32,840 bases of DNA from an uncultured Actinomycetes bacterium (GCA_903900235.1 CAIUMH010000102.1:1-32840); one strand, 5' to 3'; shown: positions 15,409 through 23,540, counted from the first letter of the stretch. The notes: generated by a model from the letters alone, not told the origin. Translations and numbers: made by a program.

Positions 15409-17001
15409 ATGCGGCCTACCGGATGGCGCGTCCGTCTGCTCGGCACCGATGATCGCCGCCAATGGCGAGACGTGGGAATCCTGGCCCTCGCCATGATCCT
15501 CGCCCGTCTGCTCGCCACCTTCGTGCTCAGCTCGGCGTTCAACACCTGGCCGGCCCGGATCGGCTGGGACATGCACCTCGTCGACCTCGGTGCGGTGCGG
15601 GCTCACCCGGTCACGTCATTGCTGCACCTGCACAGCCAGCCGCCCCTCTTCACTGTGGTGTCCGCCGTCGTCTCAGCGCTCCCGAGTTGGCTGGCCACTA
15701 TCTCGCTCTACCTCGGCTCGATCCTGCTCGGCGTCCTGACCACGTCAGCCACCTACGTGGTCGCCCGGGCGATGGGTGTGCGGCGCTGGCTCAGCCTCGC
15801 CGTCGTCGTGGTGGGCGTGGTGCTGAGCCCGGCCTGGCTGCTTTGGGCCTCGATCGCCTTCTATCCCTATCCGACGGCGTGCCTGATCTCGTTGAGCCTG
15901 CTGGCGCTGCTGCGCTTCGCCGAGCGAGGGACGTGGGGCTGGGGGCTGACCTTCGCCAGCCTCCTGGCTGGACTAGTTCTGCTCGACAGCCTCTATCAGG
16001 TGCCATGGATGCTGGCAGCCCTGGCTCTGGTCGTCCTCGTGGCCAAGGTCCCCTGGCGCAAAGTGCTCCTGGTGAGTCTGGTCCCGCTGGTGCTGGTCTT
16101 GGGGTGGACGGCCAAGAACATCGTGATCTTTGGCGTACCGTCAACCTCGAGCTGGGTGGGGATCAACCTGTCAAAGACGGCCATTATCGGTCTGGATCAC
16201 CGCGATGTCACCAGGCTGGTGGCACAGGGAACGCTGAGCCCGCTGGCCGAGTATCCCGGATTCCGTCCTCTGCCGAGCTATCCGGCCGGCCTGGTGCACA
16301 TCGGCCTGCCGACGGGAGTGGCGGTCCTCGACGAGCAGGTCAAGCCCGACGGTCAAGTGAACCTGAACAACCTGGCCTATGTCGGCATCTCGAAGGACTT
16401 GCTTGGCCAGGACCTGCGAGCCATCGGGGCTCGACCGGGCCACTACGCCGCCAATGTGGGGCGTGCTGGCGCGATCTGGTTCAGCCCGTCGGATGACAAC
16501 GTCCTGTTCCGCCGCGGCGGGGTCGACGGGACCTCGACCGCCGCTCGGTCCTATGGCGCATGGCTGGCCCAACATCAGACGCTCTCTCCCGCCATGGCCA
16601 CCTATCGCGATGCCTACGACACCGTGGTGGGGATCGAACCCCGAGGGCACTTGGGCACGTCGTGGCTGTCGGTCACGCTGCGATCCGGCTCGCGTCCTCG
16701 GCAGGTCTCGCTCACGGCGGTAGTGGGATGTTCCCTCTGCCTGCTCGGTGTGCCCTTGCTTGCGTGGCGCCGCCGCCATCATCGTGCCGAAGGAGTGCTG
16801 CTGGTCTATCTCTGGGGCACGGTGGCAATGGTGGCGACGACCTCGACCTTTCTTGAGCTCGGCGAGAACGATCGATTCCGCTTCATGCTTGGCACTCTGG
16901 TCCTCCTTGGTGCCACCGTGGTCCTTGACGCGCTCCTCACCGGCCTCACCGGCTGGCGGGAGGGCCGCCACCAGAGGTCACCCACGGGGGCCAGCCATTA
17001 A
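15409..17001 (+). CDS. GT-C-like multi-pass membrane glycosyltransferase (putative)
   Basis: A protein of about 530 residues with roughly nine to ten membrane helices. After the first helix the loop IGWDMHLVDLG contains acidic residues, and HSQPPLF follows before the second helix; this D-x(n)-H-x-PPL arrangement is common in GT39/ArnT-like GT-C enzymes that use polyprenyl-phosphate sugars. The rest alternates hydrophobic helices with a long extracytoplasmic segment (about residues 240-430). Start choice is uncertain: ATG 15409 (GGAGAGG 11 nt upstream), GTG 15397, or GTG 15382, which has the best spaced Shine-Dalgarno (GGGAGG 15369-15374, 7 nt). It lies opposite the DUF2079 gene, suggesting a joint envelope role. 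Stop TAA is 30 nt before mftD. No specific substrate can be named. Confidence 0.72.
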   Translation: MRPTGWRVRLLGTDDRRQWRDVGILALAMILARLLATFVLSSAFNTWPARIGWDMHLVDLGAVRAHPVTSLLHLHSQPPLFTVVSAVVSALPSWLATISLYLGSILLGVLTTSATYVVARAMGVRRWLSLAVVVVGVVLSPAWLLWASIAFYPYPTACLISLSLLALLRFAERGTWGWGLTFASLLAGLVLLDSLYQVPWMLAALALVVLVAKVPWRKVLLVSLVPLVLVLGWTAKNIVIFGVPSTSSWVGINLSKTAIIGLDHRDVTRLVAQGTLSPLAEYPGFRPLPSYPAGLVHIGLPTGVAVLDEQVKPDGQVNLNNLAYVGISKDLLGQDLRAIGARPGHYAANVGRAGAIWFSPSDDNVLFRRGGVDGTSTAARSYGAWLAQHQTLSPAMATYRDAYDTVVGIEPRGHLGTSWLSVTLRSGSRPRQVSLTAVVGCSLCLLGVPLLAWRRRHHRAEGVLLVYLWGTVAMVATTSTFLELGENDRFRFMLGTLVLLGATVVLDALLTGLTGWREGRHQRSPTGASH

Positions 17002-17031
17002 GGTTGGGCTCGGCCCCAAGGAGGTCCCCAG

Positions 17032-18204
17032 ATGGCAGACAAGTGGTTCGAGAGCGTCGCAGTCGCCCAGCGTCGTGCCGAGAAGCGCCTCCCCAAGTCC
17101 GTCTACGCAGCCTTGATCGCCGGCGCCGAGAAGGGGGTCTCATTGGCCGACAATCTCTCGGCGTTCGCCGAGCTTGGGCTCTCTCCTCACATCGCTGACC
17201 TTCCCCGGGAGCGCCATTTTGCTACCACGGTGATGGGTCAAGACCTCTCGATGCCGGTGTTCATCTCGCCCACCGGCGTCCAAGCAGTCCACCCTGACGG
17301 TGAAGTGGCGGTAGCTCGGGCGGCGGCCAACCGGGGCGTGCCCATCGGGCTGAGTTCCTTCGCGTCCAAGCCCATCGAGGAGGTCACCGCGGTCAACAGC
17401 CAGGTGTTCTTCCAGATGTACTGGTCGGGAGACCGCGACACGATGGTCCAGCGCCTCGACCGCGCCAGGGCCGCCGGCGCCAAGGGCATCATCTTGACCC
17501 TTGACTGGTCCTTCTCGAATGGCCGGGACTGGGGCAGCCCGTGGATCCCCGAGAAGATGGATCTCAAGGCGATGATCAAGCTCGCCCCCGAGGCATTGAG
17601 CCGGCCCCGCTGGTTCTGGGAGTTCATCAAGCGCGCCCACATCCCGCCGCTACACACGCCGAACATGGCCCTGCCGGGGACCACGCCCCCGACCTTCTTC
17701 GGTGCCTATTACGAGTGGATGCAGAGCCCATTGCCGACCTGGGACGACATTGCCTGGCTCATCGGTGAGTGGAACGGCCAGTTCCTGGTCAAGGGTGTCT
17801 CCCGGGTGGATGATGCGCATCGCGTGGTGGCGGCCGGAGCCACGGCATTGTCGGTCTCGAACCACGGGGGCAACAACCTCGATGGGACCCCGGCCTCGAT
17901 CCGCGTGCTCCCCTCGATCGTGGCGGCGGTGGGCGACGACATCGAGATCATTCTCGACGGCGGAATCCGACGGGGAAGCGACGTCGTCAAAGCCGTCGCC
18001 CTCGGGGCACGAGCGGTGATGATCGGCCGGGCCTACCTGTGGGGACTGGCGGCCAACGGGCAGGCCGGAGTCGAGAACGTCCTCGACGTGCTGCGCGGTG
18101 GCATCGATGCCACGATGACCGGCATCGGAAGGGCTTCGTTGGCTGATCTCGAACCCAGTGACGTCATCGCTCCGGAAGGCTTCTTCCGGACCCTCGGCGC
18201 ATGA
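17032..18204 (+). CDS. mftD: MftD-type FMN enzyme (pre-mycofactocin synthase)
   Basis: A 390-residue member of the FMN-dependent alpha-hydroxyacid oxidase superfamily that resembles mycobacterial MftD over its whole length, by memory: AQRRAEKRLPKSVYAALIAG, then SPTGVQAVHPDGEVAVARAA, then SNHGGNNLDGTPASIR, then GRAYLWGLAANGQAGVENVL. The active-site HGGR of lactate and glycolate oxidases is HGGN here (His278 to Asn281), as in MftD. MftD oxidatively deaminates the peptide-derived intermediate AHDP to pre-mycofactocin, a redox cofactor precursor. The ATG has AAGGAGG 7 nt upstream. Normally mftA, mftB, mftC, mftE and mftF lie beside it, but here the flanks are a GT-C-like gene and an asparagine synthetase on the other strand. 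It could serve a distant mft locus or be a paralogue with another substrate. Confidence 0.88.
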   Translation: MADKWFESVAVAQRRAEKRLPKSVYAALIAGAEKGVSLADNLSAFAELGLSPHIADLPRERHFATTVMGQDLSMPVFISPTGVQAVHPDGEVAVARAAANRGVPIGLSSFASKPIEEVTAVNSQVFFQMYWSGDRDTMVQRLDRARAAGAKGIILTLDWSFSNGRDWGSPWIPEKMDLKAMIKLAPEALSRPRWFWEFIKRAHIPPLHTPNMALPGTTPPTFFGAYYEWMQSPLPTWDDIAWLIGEWNGQFLVKGVSRVDDAHRVVAAGATALSVSNHGGNNLDGTPASIRVLPSIVAAVGDDIEIILDGGIRRGSDVVKAVALGARAVMIGRAYLWGLAANGQAGVENVLDVLRGGIDATMTGIGRASLADLEPSDVIAPEGFFRTLGA

Positions 18205-18343
18205 GGAACTGGCCCTTCTGATCTCCATTCGGGCCACCCTGCTCGACCATCGGGAGAGTGGTGGGTCGGACACGGCGACCGACGTGGCAGCGCAATTGAC
18301 GGCTGATGGGACCCTCGACGCCATTGAGGCATCCGTGGGCTGA
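18158..18343 (+). CDS. Possible small protein overlapping the mftD 3' end
   Basis: A frame of 61 codons from GTG 18158, overlapping the last 47 bases of mftD, to TGA 18341. The part beyond mftD (46 codons) has GC-rich third positions and encodes an amphipathic helix, EELALLISIRATLLDHRES, and a second short helix near the end. No ATG and no convincing ribosome binding site is present, and I know no such protein in mycofactocin clusters. It could be chance, a decayed gene, or a small translationally coupled product. Confidence 0.3.
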   Translation: MTSSLRKASSGPSAHEELALLISIRATLLDHRESGGSDTATDVAAQLTADGTLDAIEASVG

Positions 18344-18351
18344 GCGAGGCC

Positions 18352-19941
18352 CTAGGAGCGGCTTGAGCGCCCGGGGTGGAGTGCGTTGGTCACATTCCAG
18401 CGCACGGCCCCGATGAGGTCCCGCGCTCGTTCTGACAAGGTGTAGTCAGTGGGCGTAGCGGCGGACTCGAGGGCTGCCTCGAAATCGTTGTTGGCACGGA
18501 GCAGCTCGACCGAGAAGTCTCGCCGCATCGGTCCGGCAAGGTCGTAGCCGAAGCTCCGATACCACCGGGGCATCATCGGCTTGAACAGGCGAACCCGCTC
18601 GTGGAGGCCTGAAGAGTGGCTCATTGGGTTCTTGTGTCGGGCGAGGATGTAGCCGGGGAGGTCGTCGGCGAAGGCGTGGCGGACGATCCACTTCTCGTAG
18701 CCGTCTCGCACCTTGAGTTCGACCGGGATCCGCATCGACAGCAGGAGCAGGTCGAGGTCGAGGAAGGGCACGCGCGCCTCGACGCACTGGCCCATCGAGG
18801 TGCGGTCGACCCGCTGGAGCTCGGTGCGCGAGAGCTGGCGGATCTTGTGGAGGAACAGCCTCCGGGTGGAGGCGGCGTCCACGCTCTTATACATGTCGTA
18901 GCCACCGAAGAGCTCGTCGGAGCCGTCGCCGGTCAGGACCACCTTGATCCCCGCCGCGTGGACGGCCCGGAAGACCTCCATCGACACCACGGCATTGATG
19001 GCGTCCCCGTACTCGGTGGCCTCCGAGACGCGCACGGCCTCTCGGACCTGAGCGGCCTTGATGGCTCGGGGCGAGAGCTCGATCACCTCATGGCGGATCC
19101 CGAGGTCGGCCGTGAGCCGTCGGGCGTACTCGAGGTCCTCGCTGCCGGGGGCGCCGACGGTGAAGGCGACGCAGTCAGGGTGGAGACGAGACACCAAGGT
19201 GGCCACGAGCGACGAGTCAAGACCGCCCGAGAGGATGACCCCGACCGGCAGGTCGGTGTCGACTCGGCGGCTGACGGCCGTCAGCACTGCCGCGCGCACT
19301 GCCGCCGCCGCCTCCTCGACCCCCTCGATCATCGGGTCGCCCTCGCCCAGTCGGGCCAGGTCGATGTAGGGGTGGAAGACCGGATCGGCATCGGCGGATC
19401 CGGTGCCGCAGTGGCCGGGAGGAACCTCGTTGATCGGCAGGCCGAGGCTCGTGAGCGACTTGATCTCGGAGGCCACGTAGAGCCGTCCAGCGCCACGTGC
19501 CCAGTAGAGGGGCTTGATCCCCGCTGGGTCGCGGGCGAAGAAGACCGAGCCGTCTCGGTGATCGACGATGCAGAAGGCGAACTCGCCCCGGAAGGCCAGC
19601 AGGGCATCGGTGCCCCAGGCCAGCCAGGCCTCGACCACGACCTCGGTGTCACTCTCGGAGCGCAGGGGGTGGCCCTCGGACGCCAGGCGGGTCCGGAGCT
19701 CGGCGTGGTTGAAGACCTCGCCGTTGTAGCAGAGCGAATGGTTGCCCGACGAGGCGGCCCAGGGCTGGACGGCCCGGTCCCGGTCAACGATCTTGAGGCG
19801 GGAAGTGGCGAGCAGGCCACCGGCGTGTTCGGCGGTCTCGAGTGACTCTCCTCGGGGGGTGATCCCTGCGCTGATCTGGGTGAAATGCTGTCGGTCGGCG
19901 TCGTTGAGGGTGTCAGTCAGGAGCAGAGCGATGCCACACAT
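18352..19941 (-). CDS. asnB: Glutamine-hydrolysing asparagine synthetase (AsnB family)
   Basis: A 529-residue two-domain amidotransferase. Cys2 (MCGIA) is the N-terminal nucleophile of the class II glutaminase domain, with YNGEVFNH (72-79) as the glutamine site and the RDPAGIKPLY segment near 137-146. The synthetase domain has the PP-loop SGGLDSS at 238-244 and GDGSDELFGGY at 338-348. It would make an amide from an Asp-type carboxylate using ATP and glutamine. It is shorter than the 550-640 residues of many actinobacterial AsnB proteins, and some members amidate peptidoglycan diaminopimelate instead of free aspartate. It starts 10 nt after an M15-like peptidase gene with a good GAGGGGG ribosome binding site and lies downstream of an amino acid ABC importer. 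Enzyme class certain; acceptor uncertain. Confidence 0.9.
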   Translation of the reverse strand: MCGIALLLTDTLNDADRQHFTQISAGITPRGESLETAEHAGGLLATSRLKIVDRDRAVQPWAASSGNHSLCYNGEVFNHAELRTRLASEGHPLRSESDTEVVVEAWLAWGTDALLAFRGEFAFCIVDHRDGSVFFARDPAGIKPLYWARGAGRLYVASEIKSLTSLGLPINEVPPGHCGTGSADADPVFHPYIDLARLGEGDPMIEGVEEAAAAVRAAVLTAVSRRVDTDLPVGVILSGGLDSSLVATLVSRLHPDCVAFTVGAPGSEDLEYARRLTADLGIRHEVIELSPRAIKAAQVREAVRVSEATEYGDAINAVVSMEVFRAVHAAGIKVVLTGDGSDELFGGYDMYKSVDAASTRRLFLHKIRQLSRTELQRVDRTSMGQCVEARVPFLDLDLLLLSMRIPVELKVRDGYEKWIVRHAFADDLPGYILARHKNPMSHSSGLHERVRLFKPMMPRWYRSFGYDLAGPMRRDFSVELLRANNDFEAALESAATPTDYTLSERARDLIGAVRWNVTNALHPGRSSRS

Positions 19942-19951
19942 GGGATCCCCC

Positions 19952-20815
19952 TCAGGCGCCGCTGGCGTAGCGGTGAGCGAATTCGGGACTGAGACAGACG
20001 TGCCAGGCCCGCCCTTCGTCGATCACGTTGAGGATCCCACGATCGAGGTATTCGAGGAGGACTTCGCGCAAGGAGTCGGCTGCGTCGAAACGCTCAAACC
20101 ACGTGACCTCGATGTCGGCCGCCCATCCTCGGCAGTGAGCACTCGGTGAGAGGGCCGAGAAGCCAAGGGCCTTGAGGTGGTTCTGGTGTTCGACGGTTCG
20201 GACGATGGAGTTGACCCGGATCGGTGGCGTCCCGCTTGGGGCGATGGCGGCCACTGCTGCGGCGATCTCGTTGAGGAGGCCGAGCATCTCGGGACGAATG
20301 CCGGTGTAGGCGAGCCCAGCACCGCGGGGCTCCCGATGTGGGGTGAGTCGTTGGACTACGAAGTCTCGGCCTCGGCGCAAGATCCCGTCGGAGGCAATGC
20401 CGAAGCTGAAGTGAACTCGGCCAGATCGCTTCAGTCGCCGCAGGTCGAGGAGCCCCGCCGCTCTCGCTTCGGCCTCGGTTGCGAAGTCCTCAACGTCCTC
20501 CCACCAGAGCAGATCGACATTTTGGAGGAGCAGGATCCGCACCAGACCGGCGGCCGACGATGCATTGGAGGCTTCTGATGGAGCAAAACGGCGGTAGTCC
20601 TCGACGGCCTGGGCCACGATGCGCTCTCGGCCGCCCCGCAGGTGGGCGAGTTCGTCGAGGGGTGCCTCTTCGAGGGCTGCCGAGATGAGGGCTGCCACAA
20701 CGTCGGGGTCGGCACCGTTGCCGAGGGCTTCGATGGCGAGGTAGACCTGCTCGACCGAGGCGCGACGTTCACGGAGCTGTTGCGCCGGATCGACGTCGGA
20801 GGCCGGGTGCGGCAT
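19952..20815 (-). CDS. M15-like zinc peptidase domain protein
   Basis: A 287-residue protein. The C-terminal third has the layout of D-Ala-D-Ala carboxypeptidase/M15-like enzymes: SIVRTVEHQNHL (the usual conserved Arg region), SAHCRGWAADIEV with zinc-ligand candidates His227 and Asp234, and AWHVCL with His272. The N-terminal part (1-150) is helical and unassigned; DUF5715-type proteins have a similar C-terminal block, as far as I recall. No signal peptide or membrane helix is visible, which is odd for a cell-wall enzyme. ATG 20815 is chosen because a TAGCCT box lies 8 nt upstream and no gene-like sequence precedes it. The asparagine synthetase gene follows in 10 nt. Catalytic activity is inferred from three residues only. 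Confidence 0.65.
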   Translation of the reverse strand: MPHPASDVDPAQQLRERRASVEQVYLAIEALGNGADPDVVAALISAALEEAPLDELAHLRGGRERIVAQAVEDYRRFAPSEASNASSAAGLVRILLLQNVDLLWWEDVEDFATEAEARAAGLLDLRRLKRSGRVHFSFGIASDGILRRGRDFVVQRLTPHREPRGAGLAYTGIRPEMLGLLNEIAAAVAAIAPSGTPPIRVNSIVRTVEHQNHLKALGFSALSPSAHCRGWAADIEVTWFERFDAADSLREVLLEYLDRGILNVIDEGRAWHVCLSPEFAHRYASGA

Positions 20816-20823
20816 GGGAACGA

Positions 20824-20829
20824 AGGCTA
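20824..20829 (-). promoter_or_regulatory. Possible leaderless -10 box TAGCCT before the M15-like gene
   Basis: On the minus strand TAGCCT is followed by 8 nt and ATG 20815. No ribosome binding site is present. If active, it makes the M15-like/asnB pair partly independent of the ABC genes upstream. Confidence 0.35.
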
Positions 20830-20894
20830 CCACCGCCCCTTGGACCGACTCCCATGCTCGCCGTTGCGATGCCCTGGCCGAGCGGTGGAAGCGC

Positions 20895-21656
20895 CTAGAG
20901 CCGGCCGGCGTCGATGATCCGCTGGAGGAAGCGCCTGGTGGCCTCCTCGTCAGGATCCTCGAAGATCTTCGTCGGAGTCCCCGACTCGACGATCCGACCA
21001 TCCTCGAGGAAGCACACGGCGTCGGCCACCTCACGGGCGAAGCCCATCTCGTGGGTGGCCAGCAGCATGGTCATCCCCTGGTCGGCGAGCTCGGCCACCA
21101 GTCCGAGCACCTCGGAGACGAGCTCGGGATCGAGGGCCGACGTGATCTCATCGAGCAACAGGAGCCTGGGGCTCATGGCCAAGGAGCGGACGATGGCCAC
21201 CCGCTGCTGCTGGCCGCCGGAGAGGCGGTCGGGATACTCAGCAGCCTTCTGCGCAAGGCCGATGCGGTCGAGCAGCACCATGGCCTCGGCCTCCGCCGTG
21301 GCCTTGGAGGTGCCGAGCACGCGACGGGGCGCCAGCGTCACGTTGTCGAGGACGCTGAGGTGGGGGAAGAGGTTGAACGACTGGAACACCATGCCGGTGT
21401 GCCGCCTCACGAGGTCTTCGTCGATCCGCTCGTGGGCGAGGTCGTGGCCGAAGAGCTCGATCGAGCCGCCGTCGATCGTCTCGAGGAGGTTGCAGCAGCG
21501 CAGCAGCGTCGACTTGCCAGAGCCCGACGAGCCGATCAGGCAGACGACCTCGTTGGCTCGCAGCTCGAGGCTGACTCCTCGCAGGACCTCGAGGTCGCCG
21601 AAGCGCTTGTGGACGTCGTCGACTCGCAGGACGACCTCAGGGGTGCCGGCCGTCAC
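20895..21656 (-). CDS. Polar amino acid ABC transporter, ATP-binding protein
   Basis: A 253-residue ABC ATPase of the GlnQ/HisP type. Walker A is GSSGSGKST (about 42-50), the Q-loop lies in GMVFQSFNLFPHL, the signature is LSGGQQQR, and Walker B is LLLLDEITSALDPE. In this last motif Ile replaces the more usual Pro of DEPTSALD, a mild oddity. The H-loop is in LLATHEMGFAREVAD. It energises the import of a polar amino acid through the permease encoded just upstream. The GTG start overlaps the permease stop (GTGA), so translation is coupled. Substrate cannot be decided; the downstream glutamine-using asparagine synthetase makes Gln, Glu or Asn reasonable guesses. Confidence 0.92.
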   Translation of the reverse strand: MTAGTPEVVLRVDDVHKRFGDLEVLRGVSLELRANEVVCLIGSSGSGKSTLLRCCNLLETIDGGSIELFGHDLAHERIDEDLVRRHTGMVFQSFNLFPHLSVLDNVTLAPRRVLGTSKATAEAEAMVLLDRIGLAQKAAEYPDRLSGGQQQRVAIVRSLAMSPRLLLLDEITSALDPELVSEVLGLVAELADQGMTMLLATHEMGFAREVADAVCFLEDGRIVESGTPTKIFEDPDEEATRRFLQRIIDAGRL

Positions 21657-22549
21657 TGGGCACCTGCGAGCCGCCGGCCGCGATCCTTGGCCATGATCCG
21701 GTCGGTGTAGCGGGTCAGCGGGATCGTCACTGCCAAGAAGAGGAGCGAGGCGATGGTGAACCCGGAATAGTTGAAGGTGACTCCCCCAGCGATCTGGGCG
21801 GCGTGGACCGCATCGAGCACTCCGACCACTGACACGATGGCGGTGTCTTTCTGCAGGGAGGTGAAGTCGTTGAGAAGGGCGGGCAGGACGTTGCGGACGG
21901 CCTGAGGGAGCACGACGCTGCGCAGGGTGGCAGTCGAGGAAAGGCCGAGGCTGCGGGCGGCCTGGACCTGGTTCCGCGGGACCGACAGGATGCCGGCCCG
22001 GTAGACCTCGGCGACATAGGCCGTGTAGGCGAAGACGAGGACGAAACCGGCATAGACCACCGGGGACTGTGTCGAGAGCCCGGGGACGTTCAGCGAGGGC
22101 ACGCCGAAGCCCACCCAGAGCATGACCAGGATCACGGGCACCCCGCGTGCGAAGTCGCAGTAGGCGACGGCCAGGACTCGGAACGGCAGCAGCACGGGAC
22201 TCGTCGACAGTCGCAGCGTGGCGATCCCGAGCGCCAGGATGAGGACGATTACCTCGCAGATCAGCGACAGCCAGAGGTTGAGCAGGAAGCCTTTGCCAAC
22301 GGAGAGGATCCCCTTGGTCGGGTCACCAATGAAGGCGATCCACATCTGGTGGACGTCGAGGAACCCCCGGCGAAAGGCGGCAGCCGATGGGCTGGCGAGC
22401 ACGGCGATGCCGACGGCAATGACCGTGAGGGTCGAGATGGCGCTGACGACGGACCCTGCCCGTCCTCGCAGGCGGGGCCGCGAGCTGCGATAGAGCGAGA
22501 ACGTGTCGCCCTCAGCTCGGACGGAGGCCGCCGAGCGGGTGCTGTCCAC
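21653..22549 (-). CDS. Polar amino acid ABC transporter, permease
   Basis: A 298-residue inner-membrane protein of the HisM/GlnP type. After an unusually long polar N-terminal region (about 35 residues) there is a first helix, a loop, and a core of about five helices. The cytoplasmic EAA loop is recognisable: AEVYRAGILSVPRNQVQAAR, then SLGLS and VVLPQAVRNVLPAL, with QKDTAIVSVVG after it. Only one permease gene is present, so it probably acts as a homodimer with the GlnQ-like ATPase. The GTG start at 22549 lies 6 nt after the binding-protein stop codon, and its own stop overlaps the ATPase start. Start could be further inside, since the N-terminal polar part is unusually long. Confidence 0.9.
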   Translation of the reverse strand: MDSTRSAASVRAEGDTFSLYRSSRPRLRGRAGSVVSAISTLTVIAVGIAVLASPSAAAFRRGFLDVHQMWIAFIGDPTKGILSVGKGFLLNLWLSLICEVIVLILALGIATLRLSTSPVLLPFRVLAVAYCDFARGVPVILVMLWVGFGVPSLNVPGLSTQSPVVYAGFVLVFAYTAYVAEVYRAGILSVPRNQVQAARSLGLSSTATLRSVVLPQAVRNVLPALLNDFTSLQKDTAIVSVVGVLDAVHAAQIAGGVTFNYSGFTIASLLFLAVTIPLTRYTDRIMAKDRGRRLAGAQ

Positions 22550-22555
22550 TCGGGT

Positions 22556-23452
22556 CTAGGGCTGGATCTTCGGGACGGAGTTGTAGATCCCGAGGTACTT
22601 GTTCGACAGGGCCGTCAACGTGCCGTCGGCTGTGAGCTGGGCGAGGGCCGTGTTGACGCACGACACCAGCGGGTTGTTCTGCGCGAAGAGGAGGCCGAAG
22701 TGCTCGCCGTTCTCCGGGAACTGCCCGACCTGGACACCGCCCTTGACCTGCTGGCTGGCCATGTACTGGCCATCAGGGGTGTCGACAACGATGGCGTCAA
22801 TCTGGTGGGTCTCGAGGGCCGAGACCGCCTGGTCGAGCGTGTTGTAGACCCGCGGCTGCTGAGTGGGCTGGATCTCCGAGTTGATGTAGGCGAGGCCTGT
22901 GGTGCCGATCTGGTCGCCGTAGAGGTAGCCCTTGAGGTCGGAAGGCGAATGGGCCGTGGTGATGGGGCTGCCCTTGAGCGCCACGATGGATTGGGTGGTG
23001 TTGTAGTAGCTGCTCGAGAAGGTCACGACCTTGGCGCGATCTGGCGTCGCCGAGACCTCGTTGATGTCGAAGTCGAACTTCTTCGGCCCCGGGGCGTAGC
23101 TCGAGGAGAAGGCCTGGGTGACCCACTTGACGTGGGTGTTGTCGAAGCCAAGCAGGGCCGCCACGTCGTAGGCGACAGCCGACTCATAGCCCCGGCCATT
23201 CGACGGGGTGTTGTTGATGAACCACGGCTCGTACACCGGGCTGTCGGTGGCGACGGTCAGCACGCCCTTGTTGAGGGTCTGGGACTTCACCGTCGACTGG
23301 CAGGCCAGCAGGGCGCCGGTGGCGGCCGTGGTGGTCGTCGCCGGGAAGCCCAGCGTGGTGGTGGTCTTGGCCGTCGAGGTCGACGAGCTGCACGCCGCTG
23401 CGGTGAGGGTGAGGCCCAAGAGGGCGGCGACGAGGGGGGCGGTGCGGCGCAT
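22556..23452 (-). CDS. Amino acid-binding lipoprotein (SBP_bac_3 type)
   Basis: A 298-residue extracytoplasmic solute receptor. The N terminus is a lipoprotein signal: MRR, a hydrophobic core, then LTAAAC with Cys21 as the lipidated residue. A Ser/Thr-rich linker with STAKTTTT and a second TTTT run follows. The mature domain has TDSPVYEPWF and YESAVAYDVAALLGF near its start, the DFDINEVSATPDRAKVVTFSS hinge region (split here for length), and ends in LTALSNKYLGIY. This is the family-3 solute-binding pattern for polar amino acids. ATG 23452 has GGAGA 6 nt upstream. It is first in the operon, before permease and ATPase. Family sure; ligand unknown. Confidence 0.9.
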   Translation of the reverse strand: MRRTAPLVAALLGLTLTAAACSSSTSTAKTTTTLGFPATTTTAATGALLACQSTVKSQTLNKGVLTVATDSPVYEPWFINNTPSNGRGYESAVAYDVAALLGFDNTHVKWVTQAFSSSYAPGPKKFDFDINEVSATPDRAKVVTFSSSYYNTTQSIVALKGSPITTAHSPSDLKGYLYGDQIGTTGLAYINSEIQPTQQPRVYNTLDQAVSALETHQIDAIVVDTPDGQYMASQQVKGGVQVGQFPENGEHFGLLFAQNNPLVSCVNTALAQLTADGTLTALSNKYLGIYNSVPKIQP

Positions 23453-23478
23453 GGTGTCTCCGATGATCGAGGTGCGAC

Positions 23479-23484
23479 CTTATA
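23479..23484 (-). promoter_or_regulatory. Possible -10 element TATAAG of the ABC importer operon
   Basis: TATAAG on the minus strand, 26 nt before ATG 23452, in an unusually A+T-rich patch (TTTATAAG). The best -35 at 17 bp is poor (TTCCCG), so only the -10 is supported. Confidence 0.4.
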
Positions 23485-23514
23485 AATCCTACCGATCAGG
23501 TCGGGAATTCACAA

Positions 23515-23540
23515 CTGCCGGGCCGTCCTCGGTCTGGCAG
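23515..23540 (-). terminator. Possible terminator after arsC
   Basis: CTGCC and GGCAG pair as an outer stem with an inner CCG/CGG stem, 26 nt after the arsC stop, followed on the minus strand by TTGTGAATT. Imperfect, and the T-run is weak. Confidence 0.3.

Noticed and set aside
15301-15606. N-terminal extension of the DUF2079 protein by 102 residues
   Set aside because: Pro/Ser-rich without structure and overlapping the divergent gene; the family begins with a helix right after ATG 15300.
18616-19845. 409-codon plus-strand frame opposite asnB
   Set aside because: No recognisable motif; asnB on the minus strand has an intact glutaminase and PP-loop.
20815-21034. Upstream extension of the M15-like protein into the ABC ATPase gene
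   Set aside because: The added 73 residues are Arg/Ser-rich and read through the ATPase 3' end in another frame.
20814-21710. Plus-strand frame opposite the ABC ATPase
   Set aside because: Composition is typical of an antisense frame; Walker A, signature and Walker B are on the minus strand.
22349-23485. Plus-strand frame of 378 codons opposite the binding lipoprotein
   Set aside because: Gly/Arg/Asp-rich without structure; the minus strand has signal peptide, lipobox and family-3 motifs.
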